The notes under the pieces were generated by a model. The model was given only the letters and a program-made list of their open reading frames with translations, searched no databases and was not told where the DNA came from. This document shows positions 31,366 through 40,808 of a stretch of DNA of 64,000 nt, in pieces (position 1 is the stretch's first letter; each line of letters begins with the position of its first letter). The DNA lies in NCBI RefSeq assembly GCF_014873765.1, contig NZ_JADBGG010000006.1, positions 1 through 64,000 of the forward strand. The letters run 5' to 3'. A program made the position numbers and the translations under genes. Source of the DNA: Desulfomicrobium macestii. GTDB lineage: Bacteria > Desulfobacterota > Desulfovibrionia > Desulfovibrionales > Desulfomicrobiaceae.

Positions 31366-31407
31366 CGGCCATCATCGCGCGGACGCACCAACAAAAACCC
31401 CATAAAC

Positions 31408-31447
31408 AATTTCCGGGCGGCTTCTCACGAAACCGCCCGGAAATTTT
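31408..31447. terminator. Bidirectional terminator after acr3
   Basis: AATTTCCGGGCGG (31408-31420) pairs with CCGCCCGGAAATT (31433-31445), followed by a T-run on the plus strand and preceded by A-rich sequence. It lies between acr3 and the convergent DUF2325 gene and can serve both. Confidence 0.8.
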
Positions 31448-31488
31448 TCATCTGCCCAGCCAGGCTTTGAGCGTGCTTTTCGATCTTC

Positions 31489-31968
31489 TCAATTCACGCC
31501 ATGCAGTTGTTCCATGGTGCGGGCCACTGCGCTCAGGCTGAAGTTGCTGAGCATGTGCACGGGTTTCTTGAACTTCTTGCCCAGGTTCTTGACCTTCAGA
31601 CAAGCGCCGTGGCTGTTGCAGTTTACCGGGCAAAGGACCAGATCCGCCCGCTGCACGCTGTTTTCGAGCCCCTTGCCCCCCGACTTCATGTGTCCGGCGT
31701 GATATTCGAACACGCCGCCGCGCTCCTCGATCAGCCTGCGATAGGACTTCTCCATGCGCTCGATGCCGCCAACGATGAGCACCCGTTTCTTGCACAGATC
31801 GTAGGACGGACACCTGGGGCTGCATTTTCCGCCCCTGCAGTCTCCATCCATACATGACTTAGGCCCCCTCTCCTCCGCCTGGCGGGACATAAAAGTGTGG
31901 GACCGGCAAAGGCCAGAGTTCCCGGAACGCTGCACAGAGCGTTCCTTTTCCGCAGCTGAGATCTTCAT
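31489..31968 (-). CDS. DUF2325 family protein
   Basis: The 159-residue protein has a cysteine-rich N-terminal part (KSCMDGDCRGGKCSPRCPSYDLC) and then a DUF2325 domain: KRVLIVGGIERMEKSYRRLIEERGGVFEYHAGHMKSG, ADLVLCPVNCNSHGACLKVKNLGKKFKKPVHMLSNFSLSAV. Function of the family is not established; the cysteine cluster suggests metal or iron-sulfur binding. ATG 31968 was chosen because GAGGGGG lies just upstream. It faces acr3 and sits downstream of no obvious operon. Confidence 0.75.
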   Translation of the reverse strand: MKISAAEKERSVQRSGNSGLCRSHTFMSRQAEERGPKSCMDGDCRGGKCSPRCPSYDLCKKRVLIVGGIERMEKSYRRLIEERGGVFEYHAGHMKSGGKGLENSVQRADLVLCPVNCNSHGACLKVKNLGKKFKKPVHMLSNFSLSAVARTMEQLHGVN

Positions 31969-32266
31969 CCAAAAACCCCCTCTTTTCGCGACAACACCCG
32001 GCTGCCAGGCACGATGCGATATTGATGCCTTGCGCATGCTTGCGTCTTTCTCCAGACGGAGTGCCCCATGAAAAATGGTCATTGACCCCGGCGCCTAGCC
32101 CTTGGGTCGTGCACTATAAATTAGACATAACTAATATATTGACACCCACCTATCCCGCAAAATCGACCCTTGTCAACATGCAACAAGCCAAGTCGAAACA
32201 AAAAAACTACCGATATGGCAATAATACAAACTTAAAGACAACTAACAAAACACATGTGAGCCAGCG

Positions 32267-32971
32267 TCATTCGTGAATTTGATCCGTGAACACCGTCGCG
32301 TCCTTCATTCCGGTCACAAGCCTGGCAGGACAGGCCGAGACCGGAATCGTGGCGTCGCCGAACTTTTTGAAGGCCTCGCGCTTGGCTTCGCCGGTGAAAA
32401 GAAGAACCCCGGTCCGCGCAGTGAGCATGAGCGACAGGGAAGAGCTCATCCGTTCCGGAGGCGGCTTTGGCGAGTCGTCCATGACGATAAAGCCGTGATG
32501 CGGGTCCGTCACGGAGTGATGCCCCGGAAACAGGGCCCCGACGTGGCCGTCCTCGCCGGAACTGAGCAGGATGATGTCGTAGCGGAATCCCTGCCCCGCG
32601 AGCACCTCTTCATAGGCCAGTGTTCCGCGATCCGTCGCGGTCGTATCCAGGATGAAGGGGTGGGCGTTTTCCGGAGAAATCTTGCCTTCCCGCGCCAGAG
32701 GCGTGACGAGATGATCCCGGAGCAGCCCAAAATTGCTGTCGGGATGATCGATGGGAACAAGTCTCTCGTCAATGATGAAGAAATGCACCCGGTGCCAATC
32801 GAGCGCCTCCGTACGCATCGCGTCGAAAATCTTCACAACGCTTCTCCCGCCGGGCACCGCGATGTTCACGGCGGCGTGCACGGCCAGAGCATCCCGAAGC
32901 TTTTGGCACAGGTGCCGGGCAGCCCGTTGCAGGAGCAGATCGGTATCCTTTTCTTGGAGTATCGTGAGCAT
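32267..32971 (-). CDS. pgl: 6-phosphogluconolactonase
   Basis: The 234-residue protein matches the Pgl/NagB sugar-phosphate fold: NIAVPGGRSVVKIFDAM, HFFIIDERLVPIDHPDSNFGLL and DIILLSSGEDGHVGALFPGH, the last holding the catalytic histidine. It hydrolyses 6-phosphogluconolactone in the oxidative pentose phosphate pathway. No glucose-6-phosphate dehydrogenase gene is in the window. It is monocistronic as far as seen; the 298 bases between it and the DUF2325 start are AT-rich with no gene. Confidence 0.9.
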   Translation of the reverse strand: MLTILQEKDTDLLLQRAARHLCQKLRDALAVHAAVNIAVPGGRSVVKIFDAMRTEALDWHRVHFFIIDERLVPIDHPDSNFGLLRDHLVTPLAREGKISPENAHPFILDTTATDRGTLAYEEVLAGQGFRYDIILLSSGEDGHVGALFPGHHSVTDPHHGFIVMDDSPKPPPERMSSSLSLMLTARTGVLLFTGEAKREAFKKFGDATIPVSACPARLVTGMKDATVFTDQIHE

Positions 32972-33166
32972 GAAATGTGTCCCTTTAAAACAAATTCAAG
33001 CCAAAAAACGGCTGTCGAACCTCTCTCAAATCCTGAATCATTTTGAAGCATCGCGCTCTGCGGAAAAATCGCCATCGCCGATGACCTAGCGTACTCAATA
33101 ACCCGTATTCGTCTAAAATAACAAGAGGAGTTGTTCCCGGCAAAGGTCTGGCGTACAGCGACCGGC

Positions 33167-34174
33167 ATGAAACCGGTCAACAACATCCACGACAATCTGT
33201 TCCGATACACCATGAGCCACAGCAATGTGGCCGCCGACTTTCTGGTCCAGTACCTGCCTTCGGAAGTGACCGGCAATTTGCGCCTCGACACCCTGACCAT
33301 CGCCAAGGATACCTTTGTGGACCCGAATCAGCGGGAGCACTATTCGGACCTGCTTTACACGGTCCTCCTGAAGGGAGGCACATCGGCGTTCGTCTATTTC
33401 CTGTTTGAGCACAAAAGCCGGCCCGACCGTTTCGTTGCGCTACAGATCCTGCGCTACATGGTCGAAATCTGGGAACTGCACCGCAAGCAGCAAAAAAAAT
33501 CCAAGACCCTGCCACTCATCATCCCCATCGTCGTCTATCACGGCAAGAACACTCAAAAAGCGTCAAGACTCGCCGATCTGATCGAACTTCCGGACATGAA
33601 ATGCAACGCTTACGTGCCGCGCTTCGACCTCGCGTTTTACGATTTCTCGCCCGCATCCGATGAAAAAATCAAGGGAGCCATCACCCTGCGCCTGATGCTT
33701 GCGTGCTTTCGGGCCAAGAACAACCCAAGAACGGTCGGGCACGTCATGGACCTCTTCGGGCTGCTGGCCAAACTCGACAACAGTGCAACCTCCATGCGCT
33801 GGATCGAGGTCATCGCGACCTACCTGTTCCAGACCATGGACATCGACAGGGACGTCATGCACAATATCGCAAGCATACAACTGGACGCGAACAAGGAGGG
33901 AAAGGTCATGACCCTGGCGGATAGGCTGCGCAAGGAAGGCCGGATTGAAGGCAGAATGGAAGGCAAGCTGGAAGGTAAGATGGAGGGTAAGATGGAGGGA
34001 GAAGTCATGGGCCGCCATGCCGTGCTGCAACGCCTGCTCGGCAAACGCTTCGGCAAGGACATCCTGGACATCCGCATGCAGGACCGCCTGCGGAGCGCCA
34101 GCGCCGAACAGCTCGACCTCTGGGCGGAGCGCATCCTCGACGCCACGACTATCGAGGATGTCTTCAGGGAATAG
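33167..34174 (+). CDS. Rpn/YhgA-type PD-(D/E)XK recombination nuclease
   Basis: From ATG 33167 the product is about 335 residues. The N-terminal half fits the Rpn (transposase_31) nuclease: IHDNLFRYTMSHSNVAADFLVQYLP, HYSDLLYTVLLKG and FVYFLFEHKSRPDRF, the last two giving the catalytic D and E-x-K. Then follows a variable C-terminal region with short acidic/basic repeats (EGRMEGKLEGKMEGKMEGEV) and a conserved ending RLRSASAEQLDLWAERILDATTIEDVFRE. An earlier TTG (33131) is possible but abuts its Shine-Dalgarno. Rpn proteins nick DNA and promote RecA-independent recombination. The 3' third is duplicated just downstream. Confidence 0.85.
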   Translation: MKPVNNIHDNLFRYTMSHSNVAADFLVQYLPSEVTGNLRLDTLTIAKDTFVDPNQREHYSDLLYTVLLKGGTSAFVYFLFEHKSRPDRFVALQILRYMVEIWELHRKQQKKSKTLPLIIPIVVYHGKNTQKASRLADLIELPDMKCNAYVPRFDLAFYDFSPASDEKIKGAITLRLMLACFRAKNNPRTVGHVMDLFGLLAKLDNSATSMRWIEVIATYLFQTMDIDRDVMHNIASIQLDANKEGKVMTLADRLRKEGRIEGRMEGKLEGKMEGKMEGEVMGRHAVLQRLLGKRFGKDILDIRMQDRLRSASAEQLDLWAERILDATTIEDVFRE

Positions 34175-34194
34175 ACCCGCCGGTTGCGGCCCAT

Positions 34195-34519
34195 GTTCCA
34201 GACCATGGACATCAACAGGGACGTCATGCACAATATCGCGAGCATTCAACTGGACTCGAACAAGGAGGGAAAGGTCATGACCCTGGCGGATAGACTGCGT
34301 AAGGAAGGCCGGATTGAAGGCAGGAAGGAGGGCAAGATGGAGGGAGAAGTCCTGGGCCGCCATGCCGTGCTGCAACGCCTGCTCGGCAAGCGCTTCGGAA
34401 AGGACATCCTGGACATTCGCATGCAGGACCGCCTGCGGAGCGCCAGCGCCGAACAGCTCGACCTCTGGGCGGAGCGCATCCTCGACGCCACGACCATCGA
34501 GGATGTCTTCAGGGAATAG
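34195..34519 (+). pseudogene. Tandem duplicate of the Rpn gene 3' part
   Basis: This segment repeats positions 33826-34174 almost perfectly, beginning GTTCCAGACCATGGACATC and ending at the same stop context. It is 24 bases shorter because the EGK-type repeat is contracted (EGRKEGKMEGEV). The frame is open from ATG 34184 to 34519 and could give a 111-residue protein lacking the nuclease domain, matching the C-terminal fragment some Rpn loci also make by internal initiation. It arose by a recent local duplication, since nucleotide identity is very high. Confidence 0.75.
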
Positions 34520-34630
34520 ATCCATCCATCCCGGTCGAGGCCCCATGCCTCAAGCCTGGCCCAAGTCAGGCTCACGCCTGCGTCATCTTTTTCGGCCATC
34601 TCTTGGCCGCGTTTGGCCCGAACATGATTC

Positions 34631-36231
34631 CTATTCCCGGACGCGGTCTCCAGCCACAGGCGCTCCCGCTTCGAGCAGCCCTCCCCAGTCCGTCCGCTCG
34701 CCCATCTCCCGCCTGATTTCTTCGGGCAGAAAATCCTTGCCGACGCGAGCCTCCCAGCCCCCGCCAAGGGCCTTGTACACAGCCGACAGATTGATGAGCA
34801 CCGAGCCCTGCGTACTCGTCAGCAGGTCCTGGGCCTGGACCTTGGAACGCTGCGTGTCCAGGACGCGCTGAAAGTCGGCGAGACCTTCGCGGTACTGGAT
34901 CATGGAAATTTCCACCGAACGTGTCGCGGCGTCCACGCCCTGCGCGAGAAAGGCAACCTCCTCCCTGGAGCGCAGGAAGGCGGACAAGGCAGCCTCGGTC
35001 TCCCTGGCGGCCTGGAGCACCGTATCCTTGTAACTCACGACCAGCTGCTGGAAACGCGCGTCCTGGACGCGGACATTGTTCTTGATGCGCCCGTAGTTGA
35101 AGATGTCCCATCCAAAGCCCATGCCTCCCGAATACTGGAGGCTGTCCCCGCTCATGAGATCGCCCAGATTGCTGCCGCCCGGATATCCGGCGATGGTCAG
35201 CGCCGCGTTGCTGGCCGACAGGCCGATATTGCCGAACAGGGTCAAGCGTGTGGGTAGAGATCCGCCCGGGCCACCCCGATCAGCGCGCACTGGGCGGCCA
35301 TGCGGGCCTCGGCGGCGCGGATGTCCGGACGCCGCCGCAGGAGCTCGGCGGGAACGCCCACCGCCAAATCGGCGGGCACCTCGGGGATGCGTCCCGGCGC
35401 GCCGAGCAGGTCGTCCACCTCGCCGGGCAGCATGCCGAGCAGCGCAGCCAGACCGTTTTTGGCCTGACGCAGCTGAGCATCCAGCCGCGGCATGGAGGCG
35501 CGCGTGTTGGCCAGCAGCGCCCGGGCCTGGGCCACGTCGAGTTCGGTCACGTCCCCGCCCTCGTAAAGCGCCCGGGCAATCTGCAGGGAGCGCTCCTGAA
35601 CCGCCACGTTTTCACGCGCGATGTCCAGGCGTTCCTCCAGGGTGCGCAACGTCACGTAGACCCGCGCCACCTCGGCCGTGAGCGTGACCAACAGATCGTC
35701 GTAACCCGCCGTGGCCGCGTCCAGATCCCACACGCCCGATTCCACCGCACGCCTGAATTTTCCCCAAAAATCGAGTTCCCAGGCCGCGTCGAGGGCGACG
35801 GAGGCCGTGGCGTAATACGTGTCCAGCGCGGGCGAGGTATTGGCGTTGTGCTTACTCAGACCGTTGTCGGCAAGGTTGCCCTTGAGCTGCTGCAGCTGCG
35901 GAAACCTGTTGCCGGTGGCGATGCCGAGCCTGGCGCGGGCCTCAAGGATGCGCAGCCCGGCGACCTGCAGGGACGGGTTCCGTTCGCGGGCCATCTCCAC
36001 CAGCCGGTCCAGCACCGGATCATTCAGTCGCTTCCACCAGACCGCAAGCTCGGCCGGGCCATCCTTGAGCCTGGTGTCGCCTTTCCCGCTCCATTCCTTC
36101 ATCACCGGGACCTCCGGCCGGACATAATTCGGACCAACGGCGCAACCGCCCAGAAGGACAAGGGCAAGGCCCAGGACCGTGATCCGCAAGACATTGGCGG
36201 CATCCGTCGCCCGGCGTGTGGCATCCTTCAT
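34631..36231 (-). pseudogene. RND outer-membrane channel (NodT/OprM family), frameshifted
   Basis: The gene starts at ATG 36231 with a lipoprotein signal (LVLLGGCAVGPNY) and matches NodT-type channels (VWWKRLNDPVLDRLV, LDAAWELDFWGKFRRAVES, VGVPAELLRRRPDIRAAEARM). The frame ends after ALIGVARADLYPHA with a stop at 35242, while the continuation RLTLFGNIGLSASNAAL and the rest of the second half (WDIFNYGRIKNNVRVQ, EISMIQYREGLADFQRVLDTQ) is in another frame to 34631. A single indel near 35250-35258 explains it, either a real mutation or a sequencing error. Normal length would be near 500 residues. Confidence 0.85.
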
Positions 36232-36235
36232 GGCT

Positions 36236-39200
36236 CTACTCCTCGCTCTTCACGTTGAAAAAGATCGCATACAGCACGGGCACGACGATCAGCGTCAGGA
36301 CCGTGGCGAAACCGAGACCGAACATGATGGTCACTGCCATGGACACGAAAAAGGCGTCCTGCACCAGGGGGAGCATGCCCAGGATCGTGGTCAAGGCGGC
36401 CATGGACACGGGAATGAGACGACTGACTCCGGAATCGATGACGGCCCTGAAGGGCGGTTTGCCGCTCCCGGTCTCCACATCGATCTGATCGATCAAAACA
36501 ATGGCGTTCTTGATCAGCATGCCCGAGAGGCTCATGAGCCCCAGGAGGGACATGAACCCGAAGGGCTGGTCGAAAAGAAGCAGGCCCGCGGTCACACCGA
36601 TGACGGACAGAGGCACCGTGAACCAGATGACCAGGGTCTTCTTGATGGAATTGAAGAGCACTATGACGATGAGGATCATGAGTCCGAAAAACACCGGGAT
36701 GGTGCCCGCGAGGCGCGAATTGGCCTTGGCCGAGTCTTCGGACTCTCCGCCCCAGGCCATGGAGTAGCCGGGCATGTCCCTTATGGGCCATTTGTCGGAG
36801 TAACCGACCTTGAGGGTCGAGGCGTCGTACCCTTCCTGAAAGGGGTCCTCGCCGGGCGCGAAGCTTTTTCCGAGCACCTGCGCCACGTCCACGTTCAGGG
36901 CCTGTTCGATCGCGGGCTTCACGCGCTTCATCAGCTCACTCGGCAGGCCCGAGCTTGGATCGGCATGAATGCGCAGCATCTTGAAGCGGTCCCGGCGCCA
37001 CAGATAGGCGTCCTCGAACTCCATCTTCATGCCGGTCAGCACCTGGCCGATGGGAATCATCGACTGCGCGGCCGGACTCCAGATGGGAATGCTCTCCATG
37101 CTGTCCAGGTCACTGCGTTCATCTTCCGGAGCGCGCGTGATGATCGGGAGCAGCTCGTCGCGCTCCTTGAACACGCCCACCCGGGTCCCCTCGAAAACAG
37201 ACTCGAAAGCCATGGCGATCTGAGGTCTCTCGATACCCGCCTTGAGCGCCGGAACTTCGGCCATCTGGGGCCGCATGACCTTGACCTTCTGCCGCCACTC
37301 GTTGCGCACGGACTTGGCATGAGGGTCATCCAGCAACACCTTCTCCGCCTTGGCGGCCAGCTCTCTCAGCACCGTCGAATCCGGACCATAGAGACGCAGC
37401 TGGATCTTGCCGCCCACGGAAGGCCCGAGCACAAAGAGCCGCACGCTGACCAGGGCTTGCGGAAACATACGGTCCAGATCCCGCTGGATCTTTTGGGTCA
37501 GATCCGGGATGCGCCTGTAATCGTCGACGTCCACAAGGATCTGGCCGAAGGCGTCGTAGCTCTTCTCCGTCGGGTAGGTCAGCAGGAACCGGACCTGCCC
37601 TCCTCCGATCATGGTCGTCATGTGGGTCACGCCTTCGCGCCGGGCGATATCCGCTTCGGCCCGCTCCAGTTGCCGCTGGGTTTCGCGGATGTCCGTGCCT
37701 TCGGCGAACCAGAAGTCCACATAGAACTGGGCCCTGGTCGAGTCAGGGAAGAAGCTGTTCTTGAGGGTGCCAAAGCCGACCATGGCCGCGATGAACATGA
37801 CGACGACAACCGCCACCGTGACCCAGCGCCGACGGATGCACCAGGCCAGAAAAGCGCGATATGCACCGTAGAATTTCCCGCCGTAGGAGTCGGCCGCACT
37901 GCTTGATCCGTCCGCGTTTTGCGGCCGTACCTTCAGAAACGCCTTGCAAAAGAGCGGGGTGGTGTTCACGGCCGTGACCCAGCTCATGAGCAGGGAAATG
38001 AGAATGACATAAAAGAGGGAGCGACAATATTCGCCCGTGCTGTCCTGGGAAGTGCCTATGGCGGCAAAGGCGGCCACGGCCACGAAGGTCGCGCCCAGCA
38101 GAGGCACCCCGACCTGCCCCACCACGTCGCGGGCAGCGGTCAGAGCATCCACGCCACGATTCATCTTCTCCTTCATGCCGTCCGTGACCACGATGGCGTT
38201 GTCGACCAGCATGCCCAGCGCAATGACCAGGGCGCCGAGCGAAATTCTCTCCAGGGTGATGTCGCCAAGATCCATGACGATGAAGGTCGCCATGATGGTA
38301 ATCACAAGGACCGCCCCGATGATCAGCCCGCTGCGCAGCCCCATGAATATGAGCAGCACCACGACGACGATGGCCACGGCCTCCAGCAGGTTGATCAGAA
38401 AGCCGTTGATGGCTCCAGTCACGGCCCGGCTCTGGTGGGAGATGACGTGCAGCTCCATGCCCACGGGACGCATGGATTCAAGCTCGTGAAAACGCTGGTC
38501 CAGGGATTCGCCCATGTCGACCACGTTGCCGCCAAGGACGGTGGAGACGGCCAGCCCGATGGCGGGCTTGCCGTCGTAGCGCAGGATCGTATCCGGCGGA
38601 GCGATGTAGTCGCGTTTGATGTCGGCCACGTCGCGCAGATAGACAGTGCTGTCCGACCCCATGCCCTTGATGAGCAGCCCGCCGATGTCCTGCTCGGACT
38701 TGAATTCGCCCGTGGGGCTGATGGGTATATACTCGACCCCGAGCGGCAGATGCCCCCCGCTGGCCGGAATGTTCTTGGCCTTCAGGGCATTGCTGATGTC
38801 TGACGGAGATACTCCGAACTGGGACATCTTTTCGCGACGCATCTCGATGTAGATGGCTTCCTTCTGCACGCCGTAGAGGTTGATCCGCTTCACGTCCTTG
38901 GCCTTCAGAAGCTCGCGTTGCAGAAACTTGGCGTACTCGTAAACTTCGCGCGGCGTGTAGCCCTCTCCGGTGATGGCCAGGAAGACGCCGTAAACATCGC
39001 CGAAATCGTCATTGACGATGGACGGTCCGGCTCCGGGCGGGAGACTGCGCTGCGCGTCGGAAACCTTGCGTCGCAGCTCGTCCCAGACCTGAGGCAGGGT
39101 GGCCTTGTCGAAATTGTCCTTCATCGTGACCTGCACGATGGACAAGTCCCGCGAGGACCGCGAATCGACCCGCTCCAGTTGGCCCATCTCCTGGCAGGCC

Positions 39201-39409
39201 TTCTCGATCACGTTGCTGACCTCTTCTTCCACCTGCTCCGCCGAGGCCCCCGGATACGGAGTGATGATGACCGCCTCCTTGATGGTGAACTCGGGATCCT
39301 CAAGCCTGCTCAGGTTGTTGAAGGAATACCATCCGACCACGAGAAAAAGAACGGTCATCACCCAGCTGATGACGCTCTTGCGTATGCTCCACTCCGCGAT
39401 ATTCATCAT
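36236..39409 (-). CDS. RND-family efflux pump inner-membrane subunit
   Basis: The 1057-residue protein has twelve helices with two large periplasmic loops and AcrB-family blocks (EDPEFTIKEAVIITPYPGASAEQVEEEV; a TM4 motif GMLVDNAIVV; a TM10 motif SLSGMLIKNAIVLID). The proton-relay pair is Asp-Asn rather than the Asp-Asp of AcrB, while the TM10 lysine is kept. With the adaptor upstream (17 bases) and the channel downstream (4 bases) it makes a tripartite exporter. The substrate is not predictable. Confidence 0.93.
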   Translation of the reverse strand: MMNIAEWSIRKSVISWVMTVLFLVVGWYSFNNLSRLEDPEFTIKEAVIITPYPGASAEQVEEEVSNVIEKACQEMGQLERVDSRSSRDLSIVQVTMKDNFDKATLPQVWDELRRKVSDAQRSLPPGAGPSIVNDDFGDVYGVFLAITGEGYTPREVYEYAKFLQRELLKAKDVKRINLYGVQKEAIYIEMRREKMSQFGVSPSDISNALKAKNIPASGGHLPLGVEYIPISPTGEFKSEQDIGGLLIKGMGSDSTVYLRDVADIKRDYIAPPDTILRYDGKPAIGLAVSTVLGGNVVDMGESLDQRFHELESMRPVGMELHVISHQSRAVTGAINGFLINLLEAVAIVVVVLLIFMGLRSGLIIGAVLVITIMATFIVMDLGDITLERISLGALVIALGMLVDNAIVVTDGMKEKMNRGVDALTAARDVVGQVGVPLLGATFVAVAAFAAIGTSQDSTGEYCRSLFYVILISLLMSWVTAVNTTPLFCKAFLKVRPQNADGSSSAADSYGGKFYGAYRAFLAWCIRRRWVTVAVVVVMFIAAMVGFGTLKNSFFPDSTRAQFYVDFWFAEGTDIRETQRQLERAEADIARREGVTHMTTMIGGGQVRFLLTYPTEKSYDAFGQILVDVDDYRRIPDLTQKIQRDLDRMFPQALVSVRLFVLGPSVGGKIQLRLYGPDSTVLRELAAKAEKVLLDDPHAKSVRNEWRQKVKVMRPQMAEVPALKAGIERPQIAMAFESVFEGTRVGVFKERDELLPIITRAPEDERSDLDSMESIPIWSPAAQSMIPIGQVLTGMKMEFEDAYLWRRDRFKMLRIHADPSSGLPSELMKRVKPAIEQALNVDVAQVLGKSFAPGEDPFQEGYDASTLKVGYSDKWPIRDMPGYSMAWGGESEDSAKANSRLAGTIPVFFGLMILIVIVLFNSIKKTLVIWFTVPLSVIGVTAGLLLFDQPFGFMSLLGLMSLSGMLIKNAIVLIDQIDVETGSGKPPFRAVIDSGVSRLIPVSMAALTTILGMLPLVQDAFFVSMAVTIMFGLGFATVLTLIVVPVLYAIFFNVKSEE

Positions 39410-39426
39410 CGTTCTCCCGGCCGGTT

Positions 39427-40596
39427 TCAGAAGGTTCCATCAAACGGCTTGACCCGCATCCCGTCCCGCAGCCGACTGGCCCCGCTGACAGCCACGACGT
39501 CTCCGGCCCTTAGCCCTTCGGCTATGCGGATGCCCGCCTCCCCGGCCACCCCACCCGTGACGACCTTGCGGCGCTGCACCGCCATCGTGTCCGGCTCGAC
39601 CACCCAGACGTGAGCCACGCCCCGTTCGTCGGAGAAAACGGCCACGGCGGGGACGACGAACCGTCCGTCACCGTTGACGCCCTCCCGGGACGAACCGACG
39701 ATCATGGCGGTCATGCCGGGCAGGATGGAGACGTCGTCTGGTTTCTTCATCTCGAAGACGACTTGGAAGGTCTGGGTTTTAGGGTCGGCCCGGGTGGAGA
39801 ATTCCTTGACGGCAAGCGCATACTCCTTGCCCGGCAGCGCGGCGAACTCGGCCATGACCGGGGCCTCCTTGCCGGTTCTTTCGGAAGGCTCGTTTATGCG
39901 GGCGACCACGCTCTCCGGCAGATCGACCAGAATTTCCAGCGCCGAGATGTCGTCCAGGCTGACGATGGGCTCCTTGGCCTGCACCTCCTGAAAATTTTCC
40001 ACGTGCCGCCTGGAAACGATGCCCGAAAAAGGCGCGCGCAGGGTCGTGTCGCCGAGCTTGTCCCGGGCCGCATCCACTGCGGCCTGGGCGGACTCCATCT
40101 CGGCCGAGGCCCGGTCCTTGGCCTCCCGCCTCTTGACTACCATGCTCTCGCTGGTCGCGCCGGGGTCCTGCTTGCGGATGCGCAGGATGCGCTCGTATTC
40201 GCTCGTGGCGCTCTCAAGGGCCGCGCGCACATTGCCGAGCTGGCCCTGGGCGTTGCGCAGGCTGTTCTCGAAATCGCGCTGATCCAGCTGGGCCAGAATC
40301 TGCCCTTCCTTGACCTCCTGCCCTTCCCCCACCGGGAGCTGCGTAAGCGTCCCGGACACCTGGAAGGCCAGCTCCGCCCTTTTGGACGCCCGCACCATGC
40401 CCGGAAATTTACGCTGCATGACCTCGGAGGACTCCCCGACAGTCAGCATCTTCACGGGCCGGGGTTCCTCGGCCGCAGCCTGCCGCTCCGGCGGACTGTC
40501 ACATGCGGACAAAAGAAAAAATGAAAAAAGAAACAGCAAGGCAGCGCCAGGGTAAAAAAATCCGCTGCACCGGAAGATCAATTTATTCCTGCTCAT
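39427..40596 (-). CDS. RND periplasmic adaptor (membrane fusion protein)
   Basis: The product from ATG 40596 is 389 residues with a lipobox (FFLLSAC), a beta-barrel/lipoyl region (AFQVSGTLTQLPVGEGQEVKEGQILAQLD), an alpha-helical hairpin (about residues 105-170) and TLRAPFSGIVSRRHVENFQEV. It bridges the inner-membrane pump and the outer-membrane channel. This start was chosen over one nine codons earlier because GAGGAAA is spaced about 10 bases before it. It is the first gene of the leftward efflux operon. Confidence 0.92.
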   Translation of the reverse strand: MSRNKLIFRCSGFFYPGAALLFLFSFFLLSACDSPPERQAAAEEPRPVKMLTVGESSEVMQRKFPGMVRASKRAELAFQVSGTLTQLPVGEGQEVKEGQILAQLDQRDFENSLRNAQGQLGNVRAALESATSEYERILRIRKQDPGATSESMVVKRREAKDRASAEMESAQAAVDAARDKLGDTTLRAPFSGIVSRRHVENFQEVQAKEPIVSLDDISALEILVDLPESVVARINEPSERTGKEAPVMAEFAALPGKEYALAVKEFSTRADPKTQTFQVVFEMKKPDDVSILPGMTAMIVGSSREGVNGDGRFVVPAVAVFSDERGVAHVWVVEPDTMAVQRRKVVTGGVAGEAGIRIAEGLRAGDVVAVSGASRLRDGMRVKPFDGTF

Positions 40597-40808
40597 GTCG
40601 ACACCATTTCCTCGTTTTTTCATCTGCCACTCAATAGTTCCAGCCGCAAAACCGCATGAAGACCACGCTTCCGTATCCGCATCCCACGTGACGCCAAAAT
40701 TTCCATATTAAGGCGATCAATTACATATTTTCACCCAAAATGCCAATCCCGTTCGAACAGTCACGCAATTTTCGTCACAAATTTCCTGAAACGCTCCCCA
40801 TGCAGACA

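Noticed and set aside
32083-32266. Possible small gene or RNA in the AT-rich stretch before the lactonase stop
   Set aside because: No start with ribosome-binding site, no hairpin with T-run, and no conserved peptide; only an AT-rich spacer.
33960-34010. The short EGK repeats as a possible CRISPR-like or VNTR array
   Set aside because: They are coding, in frame, and form a normal variable linker of Rpn proteins; units are too short and lack spacers.
36179-37906. 575-codon plus-strand frame opposite the RND pump
   Set aside because: Product is a His/Gly/Asp-rich shadow of the conserved RND gene.
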